Positions 15,600-23,269 of a stretch of 64,000 nt of DNA are shown piece by piece (position 1 is the stretch's first letter; every line of letters begins with the position of its first letter). Origin of the DNA: Marinobacter sp. THAF197a. Lineage in GTDB: Bacteria; Pseudomonadota; Gammaproteobacteria; Pseudomonadales; Oleiphilaceae. Where the stretch lies: positions 2,046,001 through 2,110,000 of the forward strand of contig NZ_CP045324.1 in NCBI RefSeq assembly GCF_009363275.1. Direction: 5' to 3'. The translations under genes and the position numbers were made by a program. Below the pieces are notes generated by a model that was not told the origin of the DNA, did not search any database, and was given only the letters and a program-made list of their open reading frames with translations.

Positions 15600-17066
15600 T
15601 TAGCAGGTGGGCATGGTTTGCAGTGCCAGTTTGCGACGTATGTAACGGCCGAGGATATCGACGCCAATGTTCAGCAAGGCCGTGATCAGTATCAGGATCA
15701 TGGCGCGGTCAAACTGAATGTTCTGGATGGCGGAATCCACATAGAATCCCAGGGTGTAGATGCCCAGAATGCCCAGAATCGCGGTTTCCCGCATGATGAT
15801 TTCCCACCGGTAGAACAGAAACGCCAGGAACGATCGATAAATCCGGGGCACCAATTCCCAGCTGTAGCGGGCGAAACCCTGTGGGGCGTCCGGGCGCAGG
15901 TGAATGGTGTTGGTCTGGCGGCCAATCAGATGCCCGATGATGCCGCCGTTATGCAGTGCCAGGGCCACCACTGCCGGCAGCATGGATGGTCCCCACAGTT
16001 GCAGCAGAATGTACGCCAGGATGTATTCCGGGGTGGAACGGGCAATCACCAGAAACACGTGGCCGGAGGTGCGGCGCACCGGCCCGCCAAAGTGTTTCGA
16101 GATCAGCGGGAATGCCAGTAGCGACAATATCCCCGTGGCCACCAACGCGATCTGGGTGAGCACTACCGTGTTCCATATTCCAGGCAGGGCCTCGCTGATC
16201 ATCACATCGCCAAGCCAGCTGGAGAAAGCCGCCAGGCCTTCACCATTGCGTAACGGCGCCGGCACAATGTCTTCGGTAAAGAAACGCTCAACGTTACCCC
16301 AGACAATCGGAAAGCCCTCTCCCAGAAAGAACGGTGCGGCCAGTATGTAGACAGGCAGTGCCTTGGGCCGTACCCAGAGCGGCATGGTGGCAATTAGCAC
16401 GTAAAACAGAATAAGCATCGCTCCGGCGTCGGAATACATTCCCTGGGAGAACGACGACTCCAGATAGAAACCGAGTGTAGGCAGGCCAACAAAACCGAGG
16501 ATAGCGGAGGACCGCAAACCGCATTCAAGGCGGTAGGCGGTGTAGGTGCGCAGTTGAACCCAGCAGTCCGGTATCCGGGCGTACAGGAAGGCGGCAATGG
16601 CGTGGGTGCCTTTAGGCAGAAGTTGCGCCGGTTCCGGGTCTGATTCATCCAGAATTTCTGAATACACCTTGGCAAAGATGCCGGCGTAGGGGATGGCAAT
16701 CGCCAATACACCGGTCAGCGGGTGAAAGCCAAAGAACTGAAGGAAGATCAGCGCCCAGAACAGTTCATGGATTGCACGGATGAACGCACAGAAAATCCGT
16801 ACCGGCATGAAACGATACAACAGCGCCAGCAGGAAGCCGAAGAAACTGCCAAGGGTGACGCCCACAAAACCAAAGGCAACCGTGCGTAGCAGAGCGGTTA
16901 ACAGACCTTCGGTACTGAAGAAATTGGGGGTAACCACTCCCAGAAAGAATTGCCCCAGATCCCGCCAGGGGTTGGCGGTGGTAATGGCAATGTCGGCCAC
17001 CAGCAGGCCTGCCACGGCGATGGCAAGAAACAGAAAGCTGGCGCGAACGGTGGGATAGGAGAACAT
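15600..17066 (-). CDS. ABC importer permease, tandem PhnE-type fusion (phosphonate/selenate-like)
   Basis: This 488-residue protein contains two PhnE/BPD-type permease units in tandem (about 1-265 and 275-488). Each has its own EAA-like segment: IPDCWVQLRTYTAYRLECGLRSSAILGFVG in the first half, and a partner RETAILGILGIYTLGFYVDSAIQ in the second. Usual PhnE proteins are about 260 residues with a single unit, so one polypeptide probably supplies both halves of the pore. It follows the PhnC-like ATPase and PhnD-like binding protein in one operon. The substrate is inferred to be an oxyanion; neighbours point to selenium rather than phosphonate. Confidence 0.88.
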   Translation of the reverse strand: MFSYPTVRASFLFLAIAVAGLLVADIAITTANPWRDLGQFFLGVVTPNFFSTEGLLTALLRTVAFGFVGVTLGSFFGFLLALLYRFMPVRIFCAFIRAIHELFWALIFLQFFGFHPLTGVLAIAIPYAGIFAKVYSEILDESDPEPAQLLPKGTHAIAAFLYARIPDCWVQLRTYTAYRLECGLRSSAILGFVGLPTLGFYLESSFSQGMYSDAGAMLILFYVLIATMPLWVRPKALPVYILAAPFFLGEGFPIVWGNVERFFTEDIVPAPLRNGEGLAAFSSWLGDVMISEALPGIWNTVVLTQIALVATGILSLLAFPLISKHFGGPVRRTSGHVFLVIARSTPEYILAYILLQLWGPSMLPAVVALALHNGGIIGHLIGRQTNTIHLRPDAPQGFARYSWELVPRIYRSFLAFLFYRWEIIMRETAILGILGIYTLGFYVDSAIQNIQFDRAMILILITALLNIGVDILGRYIRRKLALQTMPTC

Positions 17067-17085
17067 GGGGTGCCGGCGCTGCCTG

Positions 17086-17736
17086 TCAGTAAAGCGTCAT
17101 GATATCAGACGCGTTCAGTTTGCTGGCCGGTTGGTCCAGTGCCACCTGGCCATCCTGAATACCCACGATCCGGTTACAGTAGGCAAGGGCCATATCCACA
17201 TCGTGGAGTGCAATCACGCTGGTATGGAAGCGCTCTGTCAACGCACTCATAACCAGATGCGCCATAGGGCCGTCCAGGGCAGAGATGGGCTCATCGGCGA
17301 GCAGTATCGGAGCATGCCTGTACAGAGCCCTGGCAATGGCAACCCGCTGGCGCTGGCCACCAGACAGCGAGGCCGTGGGTGACCATTGCTTTTCAGCAAT
17401 GCCAAGTTGATTCAGCAGGTCGCTGATGACGGCGCGGTCCTTGCGGAACGGCCGGAGCAGGGTAAGGGTGTTGTACCACAGGGGGTGCTGGTCCAGCTGG
17501 CCCATAAACACGTTGTGAAACACCGGTAGTGCGTTGACCAGACCAAGCCCCTGGGGGACCAGCGAGGCGTCGCGGGTCAAGCGTTCATACAGCAGTTTGA
17601 TCAGCGTGGACTTACCGGCACCGCTCTTACCCACCAGGGCCACATGCTCACCATCGTTTACCTTCAGAGACAGCGGGCCTATCACCCGCTTGTCTCCAAA
17701 ACTTGCCTTTAGCTGATCAAATGAAAAGCCTGACAT
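17086..17736 (-). CDS. ABC importer ATP-binding protein, PhnC-like
   Basis: This 216-residue ATPase has Walker A GKSGAGKST, signature SLSGGQRQRVAIA, Walker B ILLADEPISALD and H-loop ALHDVD. It is somewhat shorter than PhnC, mainly between Walker A and the Q-loop (VPQGLGL). The ATG overlaps the stop of the binding-protein gene (TGATG), indicating coupling. It energises import through the fused permease encoded next. Phosphonate transport is the family default, but no C-P lyase or phosphonatase gene is in the window. Confidence 0.9.
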   Translation of the reverse strand: MSGFSFDQLKASFGDKRVIGPLSLKVNDGEHVALVGKSGAGKSTLIKLLYERLTRDASLVPQGLGLVNALPVFHNVFMGQLDQHPLWYNTLTLLRPFRKDRAVISDLLNQLGIAEKQWSPTASLSGGQRQRVAIARALYRHAPILLADEPISALDGPMAHLVMSALTERFHTSVIALHDVDMALAYCNRIVGIQDGQVALDQPASKLNASDIMTLY

Positions 17737-18605
17737 CAATCGATGATTCCAATGTCTTTGGCAACGCTGCGAATGGGCTCGTAATCATCGTTGGAAGCAG
17801 GAACAAAGCCTTCACGGGGAAAGCTCTCCAGCAGCGCGGGGTCGTCCAGATCAAGCAGGGCCTGACGAACCCTGTCCTTGAAGCCTTCACCAAATCGGGC
17901 ATCAACGTCGCCACGGATGGTCCACTGGTAGTTGGGGAAGCCCGGGGTCTTCCAGATAATCCGGACATCGTCTGTATTGATGTTGCCGTCTTCCAGTTCC
18001 TTTTCCCAAACCTTGTAGTTGAGAGCGCCGACTTCATAGGTGCCGGATTCGACCAACCTTAATGTACGGGTGTGGTTACCGCTGTAACCAACACGGCTGA
18101 ACACCGATTCCGGCGCTTCGCCGAAACGCTGGCGGATATGGTACTCGGGAATCAGGCGGCCGGAAGTCGAACCCTTGGAGCCAAACGTGAATGTTTTGCC
18201 GCGAACGCCCTCGGGCAATTCGTCACTGCGCTCAAGACCGGTACTCTTGTGGGCGATGAAGTAGTTGTAAAACGCCTGGTCTTCAACGCCCTGGGCGAGT
18301 GCTTCTGAGCCGGGAACCAATGCACGGGCCTGAACACCCGACAACCCGCCAAACCAGGCCAGTTGTACCTGGTTGTTGCGGAATGCAGAAATGGCGGCGG
18401 CGTAGGACTTAACCGGAATATAGCGTACATCTACCTCCAGTTGCTCAGACAGGTAATCCGCAATGCCGCGGAAGCGCTCTACGAGTTTGGTTTCGTCCTC
18501 ATCGGGAATCGCGGTAAAGACAAACGTTTGTGCAGACACAGTGCCGGAGGCAAGCAGGATCAGGAAACCGGAAACAAGCCATTTCCGTATTTGCTTGGTG
18601 ATCAT
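17736..18605 (-). CDS. Periplasmic phosphate/phosphite/phosphonate-type binding protein, putative selenate ABC transporter
   Basis: This 289-residue protein has a cleavable signal peptide (about 1-25, ending SAQTFV). It has a PhnD-type fold shown by AIPDEDETKLVERF, a binding segment AAISAFRNNQVQLAWFGG and FGSKGSTSGRLIPEY. It heads the importer operon; AAGGAAAG precedes the ATG. PhnD-family proteins bind phosphonates, phosphite or related oxyanions. From recollection, members beside SelD genes are annotated as putative selenate binders, and here a SenB-like and a SelD-fusion gene lie within 5 kb. Selenium substrate is inference; the cargo could be another oxyanion. Confidence 0.85.
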   Translation of the reverse strand: MITKQIRKWLVSGFLILLASGTVSAQTFVFTAIPDEDETKLVERFRGIADYLSEQLEVDVRYIPVKSYAAAISAFRNNQVQLAWFGGLSGVQARALVPGSEALAQGVEDQAFYNYFIAHKSTGLERSDELPEGVRGKTFTFGSKGSTSGRLIPEYHIRQRFGEAPESVFSRVGYSGNHTRTLRLVESGTYEVGALNYKVWEKELEDGNINTDDVRIIWKTPGFPNYQWTIRGDVDARFGEGFKDRVRQALLDLDDPALLESFPREGFVPASNDDYEPIRSVAKDIGIID

Positions 18606-18761
18606 AATCTTTCCTTCTACAAAGAGGGTGATGATGTTGCTGGGGATTGCGACCTGCAGAGGATAACGTGATTACCGTCAAGTCTGAACCGATATACGGT
18701 AGAAGTCTTTACCTGGAGCATTCAGAGCGACAGAATTGTGCAAAATCTTCCTGGCAGGCCT

Positions 18762-19742
18762 ATGAATATTAGCATTCTTACCCCGGCGGGGCCGGACTCA
18801 AAAGCGGGGAACCGCGCAACCGCCGTGCGATGGCAGCAGTTGCTGGAGCAGGCTGGCCATCAGGTAACGGTGGTTACAGGTTATGATGGAGAGCCAACAG
18901 ACCTGCTGATAGCCCTTCATGCCTGGCGAAGTGCCGGCGCGATCCAACAGTTCCACACCGAATGGCCTGAAAAGCCACTGATCGTCGCCCTGACCGGCAC
19001 CGACATCTATCACCACCAGTACGAATACCCGGAACCAACCCATGCCTCTATGGCAGCGGCATCGGTACTGATTGGCTTGCATGATCTTGTTGCCCAGGAC
19101 ATTCCTGAAACCTTCCGGCACAAGCTGCTTACCTTGCGGCAGTCCGCCGCCAAGCCGGCGGTGCGCGGCGGATCCCGGCCAGAGCCGGGTCAGTTCAATA
19201 TCTGCGTGATCGGTCACCTGAGGGATGAGAAGGATTCCCTGCGTGCCGCTTGGGCCAGCCGGCTATTACCGGAGGAGTCTGCCATCGTTGTGTCCTGTGC
19301 CGGAAAGCCGCACAACGATGAGTGGCGGGAACGGGCATTGAGCGAAAGCAAGGATAACCCTCGTTTCCACTGGCTGGGAGAACTGGATAAAGCGAAGCTG
19401 GAAAATCTGATGGCCGTGAGCAGCCTGATGGTGATCAGTTCTGTGATGGAGGGCGGGGCCAATGTGGTGTCTGAAGCCTGCAGGGCAGGGTTGCCCATTC
19501 TGGCTTCTGATATTCCGGGTAACCGTGGCCTGCTGGGTGAGCACTACCCTGGGTATTATCCGGTCAAGGATGAGGCCGCGCTGGCCCGGCTGATGCGCAA
19601 GGCCGAAACTGAACCGGAATTTCTGGCACAACTGGCCGCCTGCGTGAATGAGCTGGCAAAAACCTTTACCCCGGAGCGCGAACGCCAGAGCCTGGAACAG
19701 GCCGTGGCGCTGGCGCTCGCTGCGGTTAATCCCGCAGGGTAA
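18762..19742 (+). CDS. senB: SenB-like selenosugar synthase / glycosyltransferase family protein
   Basis: This 326-residue GT-B glycosyltransferase opens with ISILTPAGPDSKAGNRATAVRW and has the family segments YDGEPTDLLIALHAWRS and LIVALTGTDIYHH. The C-terminal nucleotide-sugar part includes EGGANVVSEACRAGLPILASDIPGN (residue 240 onward). This pattern recalls the TIGR04348 / SenB family, which in selenoneine biosynthesis uses selenophosphate and a UDP-sugar to make a selenosugar. I chose the ATG at 18762; an upstream start at 18738 adds eight residues without support. It diverges from the importer and converges on the SelD fusion. No SenA-like gene is in the window. Confidence 0.75.
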   Translation: MNISILTPAGPDSKAGNRATAVRWQQLLEQAGHQVTVVTGYDGEPTDLLIALHAWRSAGAIQQFHTEWPEKPLIVALTGTDIYHHQYEYPEPTHASMAAASVLIGLHDLVAQDIPETFRHKLLTLRQSAAKPAVRGGSRPEPGQFNICVIGHLRDEKDSLRAAWASRLLPEESAIVVSCAGKPHNDEWRERALSESKDNPRFHWLGELDKAKLENLMAVSSLMVISSVMEGGANVVSEACRAGLPILASDIPGNRGLLGEHYPGYYPVKDEAALARLMRKAETEPEFLAQLAACVNELAKTFTPERERQSLEQAVALALAAVNPAG

Positions 19743-22002
19743 TGGGTTCTATCGGGCCGTTTTCATCCTGAGCGAGTACCCGGCCGATAATCGCGGTGTG
19801 GGGGTAGCCCAGGGCCTTGAGTTCCCTGACACAAGCTTCCGCCACGGCTGCGGGCACGCTGGCCAGAAGTCCTCCAGCGGTTTGCGGGTCAAAGATCAGG
19901 GGATACCGGGGGTGGTTAACCCAGTTGCCCTGGTCCCGGATACCCCGGCGCAGCCTTACGTTCGCCGGCTGCAGCGAGCTCAAAATCCCGGCCGCCACGG
20001 TTTCTTCCGCACCAGGCAGAATGGGGATAGCGGTCAGGTCCAGCTCGGCATCGACACCGGAAGGCCTGGTCATTTCCACCAGGTGCCCCAGCAGGCCAAA
20101 ACCGGTGACATCGGTGCAGGCCCGGGCCCCGTGGCGCAGCAAGCACTCAGCAGCGGCTTTATTGGACTGGACCATGGAGGCCAGCGCGGCATCAATCCAG
20201 CGGCCCTTGGCCGCCAGGCGGGCATGGGCTGCGAACAGGGTTCCGGTACCAATGGGTTTGGTCAGCAGCAATACATCACCGGCTCGAAGGCCGCCCTTGC
20301 TCATGACTTTGTCCGGATCGATCAAGCCATTGACGGCGAACCCGAGCGCAAGCTCCTTACCTTCGCCGGTATGGCCGCCGACCAATGCACAACCAGCCTC
20401 ATTCAGGACTTCCACCGCACCCGACATCATCTGGAACACGGTATCTTCCACTTTTGACTCGATACCATAAGGGACAGTCGCCACCGCTGTAGCGCTCTGG
20501 GCTTCCGCGCCCATGGCAAATACATCACCCAAGCTGTGATTAGCGGCTACCTTTCCGAAGATGTAAGGGTCATCAATGAACGCCCGGAAGAAGTCCACGG
20601 TGTGGACCACGGCCTTACCCGGTGGCACTTTCAACACCGCGGCATCATCCGGAGCGTGCAGGCCAATGAGGATGTCGTCGCGCTCAATCGGGCGCAGCTC
20701 GCCCAGCGCCCTGGACAGCACTGTGCTACCAACCTTGGCGCCACAACCGCCGCAACGCATGGCAACGGCCGATATGGCCTGGGAGGCTTCTTCGGGATTC
20801 TGGGCGGCCGAGGTGTCTGGTAATCTTGCGCTGTCTTCCATGGCCGGCAGGTCAGTGAATTTCTTCATGAACCGGCGGTCAATCCAGTCTTTCCAGCGCC
20901 AAACCCAGGCGCCCGAAAACCCGTAATTGCCTTTGGAAGCGACGGCGAACTGGTCACCGGTGCTGATCAACGCCAGCCAGGTTTTCTGGGGATTGAACGG
21001 TCTGGGTGGTTTGCCCAGGGCCATCCGCTTGAGGTTGTCCGCCAAAGGCCGCCCCTGGCGCACGGCAAACACTCCGGCTTTTTCACGGGGGTGGTTCACC
21101 ACGTTGGCGATGTCGCCGGCCACAAAAATGTGGTCGTCGTTCTCGGTCTGCAGGGTGTCCCGGGCCCGGATAAACAGGCCGTCATCCAGTTTCAGGCCAG
21201 TCGATTCCAGCCAGGCCGGGCCACCGGCCCGGGTAACCCAAAGCACTTCGTCGGTTTGCAGTGTCTGGCCGGATTCGGTGGCCAGTAGCCCTGCGTCTAC
21301 CCGGGAAACAGCATCGCCCAGATGCAGCTTTACGCCTCGGCGAACCAGTTTGTCCCGGAAAACCGCGCGAACCTTGGCATTATGGGTGGGCAGAATCTCG
21401 TTTGCGGCATCGAACAGATGAAAGTGCAGCTGGTCCGGGTCTTTGCCCCGGTTAGACAGTTCATTGCGCAAGCGGAACTGCATGGCCAGAGTGAGCTCCA
21501 CGCCGCCGGCACCGGCACCCACCACGGCGATGGTCATGGGTCCATCGTGGTTCTCGATGCGTGACAGCAGCGATAGCCATCGGTTGTTGAACCCGGTGAT
21601 GGGTTTCACCGGTACCGCATGTTCCGCAGCACCGTTTACCTCGGAAACCCGGGGAGAGGAACCGATGTTGATCGAAAGGATATCGTAGGGAACATTCGGG
21701 CGGCCTTTGCAGATCACCCGTTTTGCCGCACGGTCAATGCCAGACACTTCCGCACGGTAGAACCGGGCACCGGCGTACTCTGCCAGTCGGCTCAGATCAA
21801 TATGCACATCGTCATAGCTGTAATGCCCCGCCACATAACCGGGAAGCATGCCGGAGTAGGGGGTGTGGGTATCACGGCATATGAGCGTGAGCCGAACGCC
21901 GGGGACCGGATTCATGGCGAATCGCTTGAGGACCCCGACGTGGCTGTGCCCGCCACCTACCAGGACGATGTCCCGTAATACAGGTTGATCGGGTGTTTGC
22001 AT
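19726..22002 (-). CDS. selD: FAD-dependent oxidoreductase / selenide, water dikinase (SelD) fusion
   Basis: This 758-residue fusion has an N-terminal NDH-2-like flavoprotein (about 1-385) with VLVGGGHSHVGVLKRF for FAD and IAVVGAGAGGVEL for NAD(P)H. A SelD domain follows from about 412. The SelD catalytic Cys and Lys are present in GGCGAK as Cys420 and Lys423, with metal/ATP residues in APDDAAVL, HTVDFF and GGHTGEGKE. It makes selenophosphate from selenide and ATP; the flavin domain may reduce a selenium or sulfur species to feed it. The ATG overlaps the upstream stop (TGATG). The 3' end overlaps the converging senB-like gene by 17 bases. Confidence 0.92.
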   Translation of the reverse strand: MQTPDQPVLRDIVLVGGGHSHVGVLKRFAMNPVPGVRLTLICRDTHTPYSGMLPGYVAGHYSYDDVHIDLSRLAEYAGARFYRAEVSGIDRAAKRVICKGRPNVPYDILSINIGSSPRVSEVNGAAEHAVPVKPITGFNNRWLSLLSRIENHDGPMTIAVVGAGAGGVELTLAMQFRLRNELSNRGKDPDQLHFHLFDAANEILPTHNAKVRAVFRDKLVRRGVKLHLGDAVSRVDAGLLATESGQTLQTDEVLWVTRAGGPAWLESTGLKLDDGLFIRARDTLQTENDDHIFVAGDIANVVNHPREKAGVFAVRQGRPLADNLKRMALGKPPRPFNPQKTWLALISTGDQFAVASKGNYGFSGAWVWRWKDWIDRRFMKKFTDLPAMEDSARLPDTSAAQNPEEASQAISAVAMRCGGCGAKVGSTVLSRALGELRPIERDDILIGLHAPDDAAVLKVPPGKAVVHTVDFFRAFIDDPYIFGKVAANHSLGDVFAMGAEAQSATAVATVPYGIESKVEDTVFQMMSGAVEVLNEAGCALVGGHTGEGKELALGFAVNGLIDPDKVMSKGGLRAGDVLLLTKPIGTGTLFAAHARLAAKGRWIDAALASMVQSNKAAAECLLRHGARACTDVTGFGLLGHLVEMTRPSGVDAELDLTAIPILPGAEETVAAGILSSLQPANVRLRRGIRDQGNWVNHPRYPLIFDPQTAGGLLASVPAAVAEACVRELKALGYPHTAIIGRVLAQDENGPIEPITLRD

Positions 22003-22667
22003 CAGATGACTTTCTTGGCTTCAGCAGACAGCTCACTGAACCCTTTGATGCTCTTGAAGGCTTCCAGTTTCTGTTTATCGGCATCGCTCGGGTTGGCGAT
22101 CTGGTCGATGGATGTAATACCGGCATCTTTCATTTTCTTCGCCGTTGCCGGGCCAATACCCTTGACGCGAGTCAGGTCAGACTTGTCCGCCGGCTTGGCG
22201 GCTTTGGCTGCTACCGGTTTCTTTGCTGCAGGCTTTTTGGCGGCGGCAGGCTTGGCCTTGCTGGCGGCCGGTTTTTTCACAGCAGGCTTCTTGGCCGCAG
22301 GCTTTGCACTTGTTGCCTTTTTAGCGGCAGTAGTGGCCTTCTTGGCGGTGGTGTCTGCGGCTTTCTTAACGTCCTTGCCAGATTCCTTGGCTGCAATACC
22401 CAGCTTGTCCAGCAATGAGCTCTGCAGTTCGTGGAATTCGTTCATCCGGCGCTCGAACTCTTCATTGAAGCGCTTTACCTCACGCTCACGGAGTTCGTCC
22501 ATTTCCTTGAGCAGTTTACGAACCGGATCCTGAACCTGATGCTGCAGGTGGTCGAACTGTTTCAGGGCATCATTGATGAGTGTTTCAATCTGAGCCGTGG
22601 TTTTCTCGAACTCTTTGTTCACTTTTTTGACAATCTTATCAACACTGGGTTTGGCTTTCTTTGCCAT
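22002..22667 (-). CDS. Phasin-like protein with Ala/Lys/Pro-rich linker and helix-hairpin-helix tail
   Basis: This 221-residue protein has three parts. The first is a helical N-terminal domain like polyhydroxyalkanoate granule phasins (about 1-95, IETLINDALKQFDHLQHQV). The second is a histone-H1-like linker built of AKKPA-type repeats (about 100-165). The third is a C-terminal helix-hairpin-helix (VKGIGPATAKKMKDAGITSIDQIA, about 172-195). The linker and HhH suggest nucleic-acid contact, while the N-terminus suggests granule or membrane association. AAGGAG precedes the ATG. Its stop overlaps the SelD-fusion start, so the two are translated together for reasons not apparent. Confidence 0.75.
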   Translation of the reverse strand: MAKKAKPSVDKIVKKVNKEFEKTTAQIETLINDALKQFDHLQHQVQDPVRKLLKEMDELREREVKRFNEEFERRMNEFHELQSSLLDKLGIAAKESGKDVKKAADTTAKKATTAAKKATSAKPAAKKPAVKKPAASKAKPAAAKKPAAKKPVAAKAAKPADKSDLTRVKGIGPATAKKMKDAGITSIDQIANPSDADKQKLEAFKSIKGFSELSAEAKKVI

Positions 22668-22711
22668 AGGACGTCTCCTTACAGAGGGGGATAGAACGGT
22701 GGAACGGTGTA

Positions 22712-23110
22712 TCAGGCCAATTGCCTCATTCCGTTTGTCGTATTCGAGCTTCTTCTGGACTTGAGGCTCTGCTTCTTCAGAAGCACTTCACGAATACGGC
22801 GTAGCTTGTCCGAAAGAGGGGAGTTATCTCCGGATTCAAGTTGAAAAAAATCAATCGAGTAGAAGAAGTTGCTACAGTGCTTTCTCTTTTCGGTAACCAG
22901 TCCGGTAACACCCTCGGCGCGGATTTCTTCAAACGGCATATCCATAATAAGGTCGAGTGTAATGGTATCACCGGGCTTGAACAGCTTGTCGGTTTTCATC
23001 ACACAACCGTAGCTGTCGAGCTCATAAAGCCGAGCTTCCACGGTTTCCTTGCGAAACAGGCCGTGGCGTACGCGGAAACGGGCAACAAGATCCGGTAGTT
23101 CTTCGTTCAT
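22712..23110 (-). CDS. PilZ-like domain protein with degenerate binding motif
   Basis: This 132-residue protein has the strand pattern of a PilZ domain (RKETVEARLYELDSYGCVMKT, then LFKPGDTITLDLIMDMPFEEI). The N-terminal RxxxR is weak and the usual D/NxSxxG reads LDSYGC. Cyclic-di-GMP binding is therefore doubtful. A basic, serine-rich tail follows residue 110. It is the first gene upstream of the phasin-like gene on the same strand. A domain search would settle whether it is PilZ. Confidence 0.55.
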   Translation of the reverse strand: MNEELPDLVARFRVRHGLFRKETVEARLYELDSYGCVMKTDKLFKPGDTITLDLIMDMPFEEIRAEGVTGLVTEKRKHCSNFFYSIDFFQLESGDNSPLSDKLRRIREVLLKKQSLKSRRSSNTTNGMRQLA

Positions 23111-23239
23111 GAAATGCTTTCTCTGCCTCTGAGATCAGCCAGATTATTTGAGCATAAATTAAACAATAGACGGGCTATTTAATTTTGGCAATGCCATCAG
23201 CTGTCTACCGTAACCCTTTCATGGAATAGTTCAACATCC

Positions 23240-23257
23240 GCCCCCCGCAAAGGGGGC
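23240..23257 (-). terminator. Possible hairpin after the GNAT-nitrilase gene
   Basis: GCCCCC and GGGGGC are exact inverted repeats with a six-base CGCAAA loop, 12 bases beyond the stop of the minus-strand gene ending at 23270. No long T tract follows, so termination may be Rho-dependent or the hairpin may only stabilise the mRNA end. Confidence 0.35.
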
Positions 23258-23269
23258 CAGATGCGGTCG

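Noticed and set aside
19648..20470. Plus-strand ORFs antisense to the SelD domain
   Set aside because: SelD catalytic residues are conserved on the other strand; these are shadows.
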